From positions 682,001 to 746,000 of the forward strand of contig NZ_CP016286.1 of NCBI RefSeq assembly GCF_001679785.1: 64,000 bases of DNA, in the 5' to 3' direction. Of the stretch, positions 27,746 through 36,225 are shown one piece after another. The position numbers and the translations under genes are program-made. The notes beneath the pieces are model-generated. The model saw nothing but the letters and a program-made list of their open reading frames with translations, ran no database searches and had not been told where the DNA came from. Source of the stretch: Rhizobium leguminosarum. GTDB lineage: Bacteria > Pseudomonadota > Alphaproteobacteria > Rhizobiales > Rhizobiaceae. Positions within the stretch are counted from its first letter, which is position 1; every line of letters starts with the position of its first letter.

Positions 27746-29788
27746 CTAGCGCATGATGGTTTGGCGAAGGAAGCTGTAACCCATCGCTGCACGCGCCGCG
27801 CGCTCTTCGGAATTGCCGTCGCCGCCATGCCCGCCCGAGCCGAATTCATGGAAGAGCGGCCGGTGTCCTTCTTCCTCCAGCCGCGCGGCAAAGCGGCGCG
27901 CATGCGAGGGATGCACGCGGTCGTCATTGGCGGAGCTTTCGATGTAGATGGGCGGATAGCTGACCTTGGTCGCCGGCCCGACATTGTGAAGCGGCGAATA
28001 ACCGAGCATGAAGTCCCGGTCGACCGGCGTCTCCGGATCGCCATATTCGTCCATCCAGGCTTGCCCTGCGCTGAACAGGTGGAAGCGTGTCATGTCGAGA
28101 ACCGGCACCTGGCACCAGACGGCGCCGAAGTCTTGCGGGTAGCGCGTCAGCATCACGCCGGTCAGCAGACCGCCGTTGCTGCCGCCCTGGCAGGCAATCC
28201 GCGACGGCACGGTATAGCCGCGGGCGACCAGATCGCGCGCGATGGCGACGAAATCGGCAAACGCCCGGTCTCGCCCCTGCCGCTTGGCGCTGCGATACCA
28301 GTCAGGCCCGAATTCGCCGCCGCCGCGAATATAGGCCTGCACATAGGCGCCGCCTTGTTCCAGCCAGCGTCCTGTCACGCCGGAATAGCTTGGCGACAAG
28401 GGGACATCGAAGCCGCCATAACCGTAAAGCAGCACCGGCAGCGCGCCCTTGGTCCATTGCTTCGGCAGAACCAACCGGTAGGTAACCCTCGTTCCGTCCT
28501 CCGAAACAGCCTCCAGCAGTTCGGATGACATATCGGTCGCATCGAAATAGCTCGGCGCTGCGGCGACGAAAATCGGCTCGGCCTGCCTGCTGCGATCCGA
28601 CAGCTCGAGGCGGTAACAGACGGGCGGCTGCAGGAAGCCCTGGCCGACGACGAGGAGCGTATCGTCGCCAAGATGCAGATCCGCATGAAGCGGCCTGAAG
28701 TGCGCCGTCTGCATGTCGGCCGGCAGTGCGATCTCGCGCTGTTCGGCATCGGGCCTTGTCAGGTCCAGCACCATGAGACGCGGACGCAGCCGATCGGAGA
28801 TGATGAAGACGCACCACCGCTGCATCAGCATCATCTGCGCGATGGACTGGCCCTCGCCGGGCTGAAACAGGATCCGCTCCGGCCCGAGCAGGGCCGTCTC
28901 CGAGGCGGGATCGAAGCGTTGCAGCACGAGGCTGCCGGTCGCAACGCGCTCATCGGTCTTTGCCCGCCAAAGGCAATGATCATGATTGAACTGGAAATCG
29001 GCTTCCTTAGGCAGATCGATACGCCGCTGTGTGCCGTCGCTGGCGATCAGGAAAGCGCTGGCCACGCCGATCTCGTGGGCGGCGACGAAAATATCGATCA
29101 GTCCGCGATCCGCCGAAGCGCCCGATAGGGCAGGGTCGATGACGAGATTGAAGCCGTAGACGTCCTCGTTCGCGGCTTCGAACATGACGGCGGCATCTTC
29201 CGGTCGCTGCCCGCGCTTCAATCGCCGTCCGACGCGCGGCCATCCGGAGCGGGTCGCCGAAAATCTGTCGATGGAACCGAAATAGCAGATTTCGTCGCGG
29301 CCGAGCCAAGTGGCATGCGATCGTGCGGCCGGTGTATCGAAGCCGCCCTCGACGACCTGTTTCCGCTCGGCGTCGAATTCGAGCAGCCGGAGAAGGTCGG
29401 AGCCGCCATCCGAAAGCGTGAGTAGCACCCGCGTCGGCTCCCATGGGCAGGTGACGGCGCCGCGCCAATTCCAGCGCTTGCCTTCGCTGACGCAGAAGGC
29501 GTCGAGATCGAAGACCGGCTCCCAGCCGGCGTCCGGCAGCGGCTCCTGATCTGCCGGCAGGCGGAGCCAGATGCCGAGAGGATTGTCCTTGCTCTGGCGG
29601 AAATCGAACAGCCATTCGCCTCGGCGCATCGGAACGATCAGCCTGTCCTGCCGCTCGATCAGCGCCTTGATCGCGTCGCGATCCCTCTCGAATTCAGGTG
29701 TTCTCAGTGCCGCGTCGGAAACCCGGTTGTGCTCGTCGATGAACTGGCGGGTGCGCGGATCGTCGTCCGTTTCGAGATGAAGGTTCAT
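27746..29788 (-). CDS. Prolyl oligopeptidase family serine peptidase (S9A)
   Basis: 680 residues with an N-terminal beta-propeller and a C-terminal alpha/beta hydrolase. The nucleophile lies in CQGGSNGGLLTG, preceded by YGYGGFDVPLSPSY and AYIRGGGEFG; the histidine lies in EFGSGGHGG near the C-terminus, and an Asp in SANDDRVHPSHA is the likely third member. No signal peptide, so cytoplasmic. It would cut proline-containing short peptides. Starts ATG 29788. Confidence 0.92.
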   Translation of the reverse strand: MNLHLETDDDPRTRQFIDEHNRVSDAALRTPEFERDRDAIKALIERQDRLIVPMRRGEWLFDFRQSKDNPLGIWLRLPADQEPLPDAGWEPVFDLDAFCVSEGKRWNWRGAVTCPWEPTRVLLTLSDGGSDLLRLLEFDAERKQVVEGGFDTPAARSHATWLGRDEICYFGSIDRFSATRSGWPRVGRRLKRGQRPEDAAVMFEAANEDVYGFNLVIDPALSGASADRGLIDIFVAAHEIGVASAFLIASDGTQRRIDLPKEADFQFNHDHCLWRAKTDERVATGSLVLQRFDPASETALLGPERILFQPGEGQSIAQMMLMQRWCVFIISDRLRPRLMVLDLTRPDAEQREIALPADMQTAHFRPLHADLHLGDDTLLVVGQGFLQPPVCYRLELSDRSRQAEPIFVAAAPSYFDATDMSSELLEAVSEDGTRVTYRLVLPKQWTKGALPVLLYGYGGFDVPLSPSYSGVTGRWLEQGGAYVQAYIRGGGEFGPDWYRSAKRQGRDRAFADFVAIARDLVARGYTVPSRIACQGGSNGGLLTGVMLTRYPQDFGAVWCQVPVLDMTRFHLFSAGQAWMDEYGDPETPVDRDFMLGYSPLHNVGPATKVSYPPIYIESSANDDRVHPSHARRFAARLEEEGHRPLFHEFGSGGHGGDGNSEERAARAAMGYSFLRQTIMR

Positions 29789-29858
29789 ATCCGACCTGCC
29801 GGCTTCCGTTGACGTCGGACAGATCTAGGCAGCCGGTCCCGACTTGGCAACCCGCCTT

Positions 29859-29900
29859 ACAGCGCCGCGCGTCTCTTCAGACGCGCAGATGCGCTAGCGG
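29859..29900 (+). repeat. Dispersed palindromic repeat, family A, copy 3
   Basis: ACAGCGCCGCGCGTCTCTTC followed by AGACGCGCAGATGCGCT. The core hairpin arms GCGCGTCT/AGACGCGC are perfect; the 3' part (AAGGACGCTGTAACACTTT in other copies) is missing, so the copy is truncated. Lies between the S9 peptidase start and the ABC-F stop. Confidence 0.65.
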
Positions 29901-29973
29901 ACGTCACGAATTGGCCGAGGCGACGACGGTGTTGGGCATCTCGGTCTTCTTGAATTTCGGCGTCACCCTGTGG

Positions 29974-31857
29974 CTATCCCGCCATCGCTTCTTCGTATTC
30001 GGCCGACAGCATCAGCCAGTCTTCCTCGGCGGCTGCCAATTTCGCCGCAGCTTCGCCGCGCTGCTTTGCCTTCTCGGCCGCCTTGGCGGGCGTCTTCTCA
30101 TAAAGGGCCGGATCCGCAAGTTCCGCGTCAAGCGCCTGAATCTGTTTCTCCAGCTTCGCCGTCAAGGATTCGATTTCGTTGATCTTTTTCCTGAGCGGCG
30201 TCAGCGAGGCGCGACGTTCGGCATTGAGCTTGCGCTGGTCGGCCTTCGACGTCGCGTCTTCAACTAGCTGCGGCTTTTCTTCTTTTTTTTTACCGGAACT
30301 GACGATCAGGTCGCGGTACTCGTCCATATCGCCTTCGAAGGTCGTCACCGTACCGCCATTGACCAGCCACAGCCGATCGACCGTCGCCTCGATCAGATGG
30401 CGATCATGCGAGATCAGGATGACGGCGCCTTCGTAGTCGTTCAGCGCCTCGATTAGCGCGCGGCGGCTATCGATGTCGAGGTGGTTGGTCGGCTCGTCGA
30501 GGATCAGCAGATTGGGCGCATTGAAGGCGGCAAGCCCCATCAGCAAGCGGGCTTTTTCGCCGCCGGAAAGATCCTTGGCGGCCGTCGCCATTTTCTCGGT
30601 CGCAAGCCCCATCTGGGCGACGCGGGCGCGCACCTTGGCTTCCGGTGCACCGGGCATCAGCCGGCGCACATGCTCTACCGCCGATTGCTCGGGGATGAGG
30701 TCGTCGAGCTGGTGCTGCGCGAAGAAGCCGATCTTCAGGCTCGGCGCGATCTTCACTTCACCGCTCTCCGGTGCCAGCCGGCCGGAGATGAATTTGGCGA
30801 AGGTCGATTTGCCGTTGCCGTTCGAGCCGAGCAGGGCGATGCGGTCGTCATTGTCGATGCGCAGATTGAGGTTTTTCAGGATCGGATTACCGGGCTCGTA
30901 GCCGACGGCGCCGCTCTGGATCGCGACGATCGGCGAAGCCGGCTGCTTTTCCGGTTCGGGAAAAGTGATCGGCTGTACGTGGTCCTCGATGACAGCGGCG
31001 ACCGTTCCCATGCGCTCCAGCGCCTTGACGCGCGATTGTGCCTGCCGGGCCTTGGAAGCCTTGGCCTTGAAGCGATCGATGAAGCCCTGCAGATGTTTGC
31101 GCGCCGCGTCGTTCTTGGCCTTGGCCTTCGTCTGCAATTCGTCGGCTTCCGCCTTCTGCCGCTCGAACTGGTCATATCCGCCGCGATAGAACGTGAGCTT
31201 CTTCTGGTCGAGATGGACGATCGCATTGACCGCGTTGTTCAGGAGGTCGCGATCGTGGCTGATGATGATGACGGTATGCGGATAGCGCCTGACATAATCT
31301 TCCAGCCACAGCGTGCCTTCGAGGTCGAGATAGTTGGTCGGCTCGTCGAGCAGGAGCAGGTCCGGCTCGGAAAACAGCACGGCGGCAAGGGCGACGCGCA
31401 TGCGCCAGCCGCCGGAGAAGGAGGAGGCGGGGCGGGCCTGCGCGTCCTTGTCGAAGCCGAGGCCGGCAAGAATGCTCGCCGCGCGCGCTTCGGCCGAATG
31501 CGCGTCGATATCGACAAGACGCATCTGGATTTCGGCGATGCGATGCGGATCGGTCGCCGTTTCCGCCTCGGCGACGAGAGCGGTGCGTTCCTTGTCCGCG
31601 GCAAGCACGATCTCGATCAGCGCGTCCTCGGTCGCCGGCGCTTCCTGTGCCACCTGGCCGATGCGTGCGGCCTTGGGGATCGACACAGTTCCGCTCTCCG
31701 AACCGAGATCGCCGGTGATGACGCGAAAAAGCGTGGACTTGCCGGCGCCGTTGCGCCCGACGAGCCCTGCCTTCGTGCCTGAAGGCAGCGAAACGCTGGC
31801 GTTGTCGAGAAGCAGGCGCCCGGCGATGCGGGCGGAAATATCGGTGAGCGTGATCAT
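29974..31857 (-). CDS. ABC-F family ATP-binding protein
   Basis: 627 residues with two ABC ATPase domains and no membrane segments, as in the ribosome-associated ABC-F proteins (Uup/YheS type). Walker A motifs GRNGAGKST and GSNGNGKST, signature motifs SGGWRMRVALA and LSGGEKARLLM, and a charged linker between. The C-terminal ~80 residues are a charged coiled coil, as in Uup/YheS. ATG at 31857 (MITLTDIS) is the start; the upstream frame runs through the tandem repeat array and is not coding. Its exact translational role is not known. Confidence 0.93.
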   Translation of the reverse strand: MITLTDISARIAGRLLLDNASVSLPSGTKAGLVGRNGAGKSTLFRVITGDLGSESGTVSIPKAARIGQVAQEAPATEDALIEIVLAADKERTALVAEAETATDPHRIAEIQMRLVDIDAHSAEARAASILAGLGFDKDAQARPASSFSGGWRMRVALAAVLFSEPDLLLLDEPTNYLDLEGTLWLEDYVRRYPHTVIIISHDRDLLNNAVNAIVHLDQKKLTFYRGGYDQFERQKAEADELQTKAKAKNDAARKHLQGFIDRFKAKASKARQAQSRVKALERMGTVAAVIEDHVQPITFPEPEKQPASPIVAIQSGAVGYEPGNPILKNLNLRIDNDDRIALLGSNGNGKSTFAKFISGRLAPESGEVKIAPSLKIGFFAQHQLDDLIPEQSAVEHVRRLMPGAPEAKVRARVAQMGLATEKMATAAKDLSGGEKARLLMGLAAFNAPNLLILDEPTNHLDIDSRRALIEALNDYEGAVILISHDRHLIEATVDRLWLVNGGTVTTFEGDMDEYRDLIVSSGKKKEEKPQLVEDATSKADQRKLNAERRASLTPLRKKINEIESLTAKLEKQIQALDAELADPALYEKTPAKAAEKAKQRGEAAAKLAAAEEDWLMLSAEYEEAMAG

Positions 31858-31911
31858 GGCCGGCGTTTTGGCCGAAAGCGCTCGACAAGGCAAGAGCGCT
31901 TCTCCCCGCGC

Positions 31912-31988
31912 CAAGCTTGCTTGTGCGCTGACAAGCTTGCTTATCCCCGGGACAAGCTTGCTTGTCCCACCGCAAGCCTGCTTGTCCG
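31912..31988. repeat. Tandem array of four short hairpin units
   Basis: Four copies of CAAGCTTGCTTGT (variants CAAGCTTGCTTAT and CAAGCCTGCTTGT) start at 31912, 31932, 31953 and 31973, a period of 20-21 bases. The third, GACAAGCTTGCTTGTC, is a perfect six-base hairpin with a four-base loop. The array fills the space between the degenerate GGDEF gene stop and the ABC-F start and would lie in the ABC-F leader. Confidence 0.85.
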
Positions 31989-31993
31989 CCGCC

Positions 31994-33043
31994 TCAGCGG
32001 CCGAAAGCCTGCACCGGTTGTCGGGGGTTCGACTGCGCGGCGAGAAGCGCCACGCGGGCATTGGCCTGCAACTGTCCCGGCGTTGCCGCGTCGGTGCTGA
32101 GCGCCACGCCGATCGAAATGGTGAGCCTGCCCGGATCGGTCTTGTCGGATGTCGCGAAGACGAGATTGTCCTCGACGGAGGCACGCAGGCGGTCGGCGAT
32201 AGCGATTGCATCCTGCATGCCGACATTGGAAAACAACAGGGCGAATTCGTCTGCCTCCGTGCGGGCGACGAAATCGTTTTTCTTGACCGACTTGCTGAGC
32301 AGGCCGGCGAGCTTCTTCAGGAGCTTGTTGCCGGCCTGGGTGCCGTATTTCTCGTTGAGATCGGTGAAATTGTCGATATCGACCATGATCAGCGCGCTAC
32401 CGGCGGCACCTTCTTCGCGCTTGTAGAGATCGGCGATCGTCCGGTTCAGCGCGATGCGGTTTGGAAGTCCAGTGATCCTGTCGGCGATCGCAGCCGATTG
32501 CATCGCCGAAATGCCGCGCTCCAGCGTTTCCAGCGTCTTGATATCGTCCTGCAGCTTCGCGCCGATTTCCATCTCCGCTGCAAGAACGGTCGAAAGCGAG
32601 GCAGTGAGGTAGTCGATCTCGCTGAGGAAGGCGGCAAGGCTCTGATCGTCATGGCCGGAAACGGATTTCAGGATCGTGCCGCAGGCGCGCGCAAAGGCGT
32701 TCTTGTGCTTCAGCCCTTCGGCAAGCCTTTCCGCCACGTCGCGCAGCATCCGGCTCGCCTCGTTCCGCGACGTCTCGCCCGCCAGCCCGCAATGGCCGAC
32801 GAGGCGGTATTTCAGGCCGAGTTCATCGAGCATCGGCTGTTGCGGCTGGGACCCGAGTGCCGCGATATCCTGCGCAAGGCCCGCATTGAGTCCGACGATC
32901 GCCTCGTGAAAGAGTTCGTAGTTGCGCGGTAGTGCCGCGACGTTGAGACGCGCCATGTGCTGGGCGATTTTCTGAATATCCGCCATCGGCGCGGCGCGCG
33001 CGGCCTCGCGCGGCACCAATGCGTTTGCGCTTGCATTCTGCAT
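31994..33043 (-). CDS. GGDEF-domain protein with degenerate active site
   Basis: 349 residues. Residues 20-175 form a helical N-terminal region without a recognised sensor; residues 185-335 are a GGDEF fold (DRITGLPNRIALNRTI, ALIMVDIDNFTDLNEKYG, SIGVAL). The signature is EADEF (263-267) rather than GGDEF, losing both glycines that hold GTP, so cyclic-di-GMP synthesis is doubtful and a regulatory or GTP-sensing role is possible. No membrane helix or signal peptide. ATG 33043 has GAGGGATCGTC upstream. Confidence 0.88.
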   Translation of the reverse strand: MQNASANALVPREAARAAPMADIQKIAQHMARLNVAALPRNYELFHEAIVGLNAGLAQDIAALGSQPQQPMLDELGLKYRLVGHCGLAGETSRNEASRMLRDVAERLAEGLKHKNAFARACGTILKSVSGHDDQSLAAFLSEIDYLTASLSTVLAAEMEIGAKLQDDIKTLETLERGISAMQSAAIADRITGLPNRIALNRTIADLYKREEGAAGSALIMVDIDNFTDLNEKYGTQAGNKLLKKLAGLLSKSVKKNDFVARTEADEFALLFSNVGMQDAIAIADRLRASVEDNLVFATSDKTDPGRLTISIGVALSTDAATPGQLQANARVALLAAQSNPRQPVQAFGR

Positions 33044-33185
33044 GACGATCCCTCACGACCCGGCCTCATCTCTCACATCCGCTATGCCCGCAAGCTTTTA
33101 AGAGAGGCTGAACTTTCAACCGGAAGCCCTGGATTCGCGGGCGGAACCGGTAAAGGCGGTTAACGCGGCCTTGATGGCGAAGGCC

Positions 33186-33695
33186 TCACATCCATTCACG
33201 GCCCTCAACCCGCAGAAAGTAGATGAGGTCCAAACTAAGGCTCGGCTTGCCGAGCGCCGTCAGCGTCATGTGGCATTGGCCGCGGTGATGGGTCTGGTGA
33301 TTGAAGAGATGCGCGAGCGCCGGCGCCAGTGGCTGGGTGACCTTGATCGGCTGTGTCACCGGCACATAGGTGAAGTCGGCGGCGAGGGTTTTCTCGTCCA
33401 GCATGCCCGTCCAGGCAATGATCCGCTCGTCCTCTGCTTTGCGTGCGGCGGCAAGCGCATCCAGATCTTCGAAGAGCACGGCATCGAGTGTCGCCGGCGC
33501 TTCGCCGGTGCCGGTGAAGCGTTTCATCCATATCCGGTCGGCGACGAGCAGGTGATTGAGCGTGCGATGCAGCGAGCCGAAGAAGGCGCCGCAATCGCTG
33601 CGGAACTCCGCATCGCTGAGTTCTGCCGCAGCCGCATAGACTTGCGTGTTGGCCCAGCGATTATAGGCGGCGAACATCCTGTAATGTCTGAGCAT
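33186..33695 (-). CDS. DinB family protein
   Basis: 169 residues, four-helix DinB/YfiT-type fold. The putative metal-binding histidines lie in LNHLLVADRIWMKR and HLFNHQTHHRGQ, which is the usual DinB pattern. Such proteins are often thiol transferases or metal-dependent enzymes, and in Bacillus dinB is DNA-damage inducible; no specific role can be read here. No LexA-like box was noticed upstream. Confidence 0.87.
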   Translation of the reverse strand: MLRHYRMFAAYNRWANTQVYAAAAELSDAEFRSDCGAFFGSLHRTLNHLLVADRIWMKRFTGTGEAPATLDAVLFEDLDALAAARKAEDERIIAWTGMLDEKTLAADFTYVPVTQPIKVTQPLAPALAHLFNHQTHHRGQCHMTLTALGKPSLSLDLIYFLRVEGREWM

Positions 33696-33835
33696 TCAGT
33701 CCCTCCCGCATTGGTCACGGCAGTTTAGCCCCTTTTCCCGAAAATCGCAGTGATGAGCTCATGAAATTTCCTGATTTGATCGCAGGCGCTTTCTGTCGTG
33801 GAATGGATGGGAGCTGCGATCTCGAAAGGACTGTT

Positions 33836-34525
33836 ATGACCAGAGCCCTCTATTCCCTCTGCGGCGCCGACGAGCGGCGCTTCTTTTCGCCCCATTGCTG
33901 GAAGGCGGTGATGGCGCTGGCGCATAAGGGGCTCGATTTCGAGGAGATTCCGACGACCTATGCTCGCATCCGCGCGATCGGCGGCGGCGTCTCGTCGATC
34001 GTGCCCGTTCTCGACGATAATGGCCGGCTGATCCCCGACAGTTTCGACATCGCCCTCTATCTGGAGGAGGCCTATCCCGAGCGGCCGTCACTGTTCAACG
34101 GCGAGGGCGGCAAGGCGCTGTCGCGCATGGTAGAAGGTTATTCGCAGATGATCATCCATCCAGCGATCATGCGCATCGCCCTTCTCGACATCCATGCGAA
34201 CCTCGATGAGGCAGACAAGGCCTATTTCCGCGAAAGCCGGGAGGCTCGGCTTGGCAAGCCGTTGGAAGTAGTTGCGGCCGACAGCGAGGCGGAGAAAGCC
34301 GCCTTCGGCGCCAAGCTGGAGCCGCTCCGGCACATGCTGAAGTTCCAACCCTTCATCGGCGGGCAAACGCCGCTCTTTGCCGACTATATCGTCTTTGGCG
34401 CGCTGCAATGGCTGCGGGTCTCCGCCGGTCTCGCCATGCTGGCTGCCGACGATCCTGTCATGGCCTGGTTCGAACGCTGCCTCGATCTTCATGAAAGCCG
34501 CGGCAGGACTGTGACAGCGGCGTGA
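33836..34525 (+). CDS. Glutathione S-transferase family protein
   Basis: 229 residues from ATG 33836 (GAAAGGACTGTT upstream). The N-terminal thioredoxin-like domain has LYSLCGADERRFFSPHCWKAVMAL and the glutathione-binding cis-Pro/SFD region SIVPVLDDNGRLIPDSFDIALYLEE; the C-terminal half is the helical GST_C domain. The reading frame starts upstream at 33761, but that extension has no ribosome-binding site. Substrate unknown. Confidence 0.87.
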   Translation: MTRALYSLCGADERRFFSPHCWKAVMALAHKGLDFEEIPTTYARIRAIGGGVSSIVPVLDDNGRLIPDSFDIALYLEEAYPERPSLFNGEGGKALSRMVEGYSQMIIHPAIMRIALLDIHANLDEADKAYFRESREARLGKPLEVVAADSEAEKAAFGAKLEPLRHMLKFQPFIGGQTPLFADYIVFGALQWLRVSAGLAMLAADDPVMAWFERCLDLHESRGRTVTAA

Positions 34526-34606
34526 AATTGCCGCCTACCTCTTGTTTTCAGGCGTTGGGGCGGGTAAAGACCGCGCACTTTTCCCGAGAAAACAGAGGAT
34601 TTGACT

Positions 34607-35029
<423 letters not shown>

Positions 35030-35074
35030 GGCCACGCTTCGGCATTCGCTGGCAATGCCTTGAATTGACTCTCG

Positions 35075-35103
35075 AAAGCCGGGGCCTCGCTCCGGCTTTT
35101 TCT
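35075..35103 (+). terminator. Rho-independent terminator after ndk
   Basis: AAAGCCGG and CCGGCTTT form a stem with a nine-base loop, followed by TTTCT, 46 bases after the ndk stop. The stem is followed by TTTCG on the minus strand too, so it may also end the lipoprotein transcript coming from the other side. Confidence 0.85.
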
Positions 35104-35114
35104 ATGCATGTTTT

Positions 35115-35618
35115 CTATGCCGGGCATTTGTCGGTATTCGAGAAATCGACGCTGCCGTCAGGCTTGAAGACCTCCGGGTTCTTGTCATAAAACGCACCGA
35201 CGACGAGCGGCTTGCTCGGCAGGACGGTCTGGTCGAGGTCGGACCGGAACTGCGTCTTCAGTTCCTGCAGCACCTTGCCGTCCTTGTCGACCAGCCGGAC
35301 GCTGACGGAATAGGGACGGTCCTTGCGCACGCAATGCAGATTTTCGCTCTGCAGCGCGATCTTGTCGTCGATCGGATAGATCTTCTGGTTCAGTACCAGC
35401 GGATCGCCACCTTGCGGATTTTCGAATTCGGCGATGATGACCGAACCGTCGGGAATAGGCTCCGTCTTCTTCAGCGTCAGCAGATAGGTGGCGCTCGCCA
35501 CCCGATAGTTGAAGACGAAGAGATGGCCGGTGACCTCGACCAGATTTTCAGCCTGGCGCTGGCAGGCTGACAGCATCAGCCCGGCCATCGCCGCCATCAC
35601 GATCCAATGCTTTCTCAT
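35115..35618 (-). CDS. Putative lipoprotein, downstream of the CGNR gene
   Basis: 167 residues from ATG 35618. A lipoprotein signal peptide ends at LMLSACQ (lipobox LSAC), giving a membrane-anchored mature protein of about 148 residues. It has one Cys in LHCVRKD and one in DKCPA at the C-terminus, possibly a disulfide. No family recognised. The start overlaps the CGNR stop (ATGA), so it is co-translated with that regulator. Upstream codons in the same frame belong to an overlap and are not used. Confidence 0.78.
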   Translation of the reverse strand: MRKHWIVMAAMAGLMLSACQRQAENLVEVTGHLFVFNYRVASATYLLTLKKTEPIPDGSVIIAEFENPQGGDPLVLNQKIYPIDDKIALQSENLHCVRKDRPYSVSVRLVDKDGKVLQELKTQFRSDLDQTVLPSKPLVVGAFYDKNPEVFKPDGSVDFSNTDKCPA

Positions 35619-36160
35619 GGCGTCTCCTCCTTCTTGCGGCGATAGTGCCGGTTCGCCTTGGCGCGGTTGCCGCAGACCGCCATGTCGCACCAGGCCCGGC
35701 TCCTGTTCTTGCTGCGGTCGATGAACAGCCAGCCGCAATTGCCGCAGATCTTCATGCGCTCCGGATCGGGCATGGCGATCAGCCGCAGTGCCGAATGGGC
35801 GGTCGCCGCGGCCAGGCTGCCGGGGCTTGTTTCGCGCAATGCCTTCGCCAGCGCTTCCAGTAGTTTGGCCAGCAATTGGTCGTCGCCGCCATTCAGTATA
35901 CGCTCGCGGAAATAGAGGTCGATTGTTTCCCGCAGCGCGATGAAATCCGCCTCGTTTTCCGCCGCCACCGGCGCTGTGTCGCCGAAGAGGGCGCGCTCGG
36001 CGCAGAATTCGGCGGCGGCGTGCGGAAAGCTCCGCATCTGGTCGCTGACCGCGAAGCGGTCGATCCGCCGCGAGGCATCGTGGCGCAGAACGACGCTGTT
36101 GACGACATCGAGCGCCAGTGCGCCGCCGGCAAAGCGGTGAGGGGTCCAGGAAAAACTCAT
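35615..36160 (-). CDS. CGNR zinc-finger (ABATE domain) regulator
   Basis: 181 residues: an N-terminal ABATE domain (RFAGGALALDVVNSV, DFIALRETIDLYFRER) and a C-terminal CGNR zinc finger with Cys 139, 142, 158 and 163 and the CGNRAKANRHYRR tail. Members are thought to be stress-related transcription regulators, though few are tested. It starts next to a perfect 14-base inverted repeat in the divergent space with the LivH-like gene, and its stop overlaps the lipoprotein start. Confidence 0.88.
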   Translation of the reverse strand: MSFSWTPHRFAGGALALDVVNSVVLRHDASRRIDRFAVSDQMRSFPHAAAEFCAERALFGDTAPVAAENEADFIALRETIDLYFRERILNGGDDQLLAKLLEALAKALRETSPGSLAAATAHSALRLIAMPDPERMKICGNCGWLFIDRSKNRSRAWCDMAVCGNRAKANRHYRRKKEETP

Positions 36161-36164
36161 GACG

Positions 36165-36204
36165 AAATTATAACTGGTGAAATAGGTTTTACCAGTTATA
36201 ATTT
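36165..36204. promoter_or_regulatory. Perfect 14-base inverted repeat, likely operator
   Basis: AAATTATAACTGGT (36165-36178), a 12-base spacer, and the exact reverse complement ACCAGTTATAATTT (36191-36204). It fills the 65-base space between the divergent CGNR and LivH-like genes, so a bound protein could control both. Much more AT-rich than its surroundings; arm sequences TATAAC and TATAAT also resemble -10 boxes. Confidence 0.75.
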
Positions 36205-36225
36205 TGATGACGCGGAGTGTCTGGA

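Noticed and set aside
31912..31988. Possible CRISPR array
   Set aside because: The repeats are about 13 bases and the gaps only 7-8 bases; CRISPR repeats and spacers are two to five times longer, and no cas gene is present.
36217..36225. GTG start for the LivH-like permease
   Set aside because: The GTG overlaps the GGAG ribosome-binding sequence, which is correctly spaced for the ATG at 36226.
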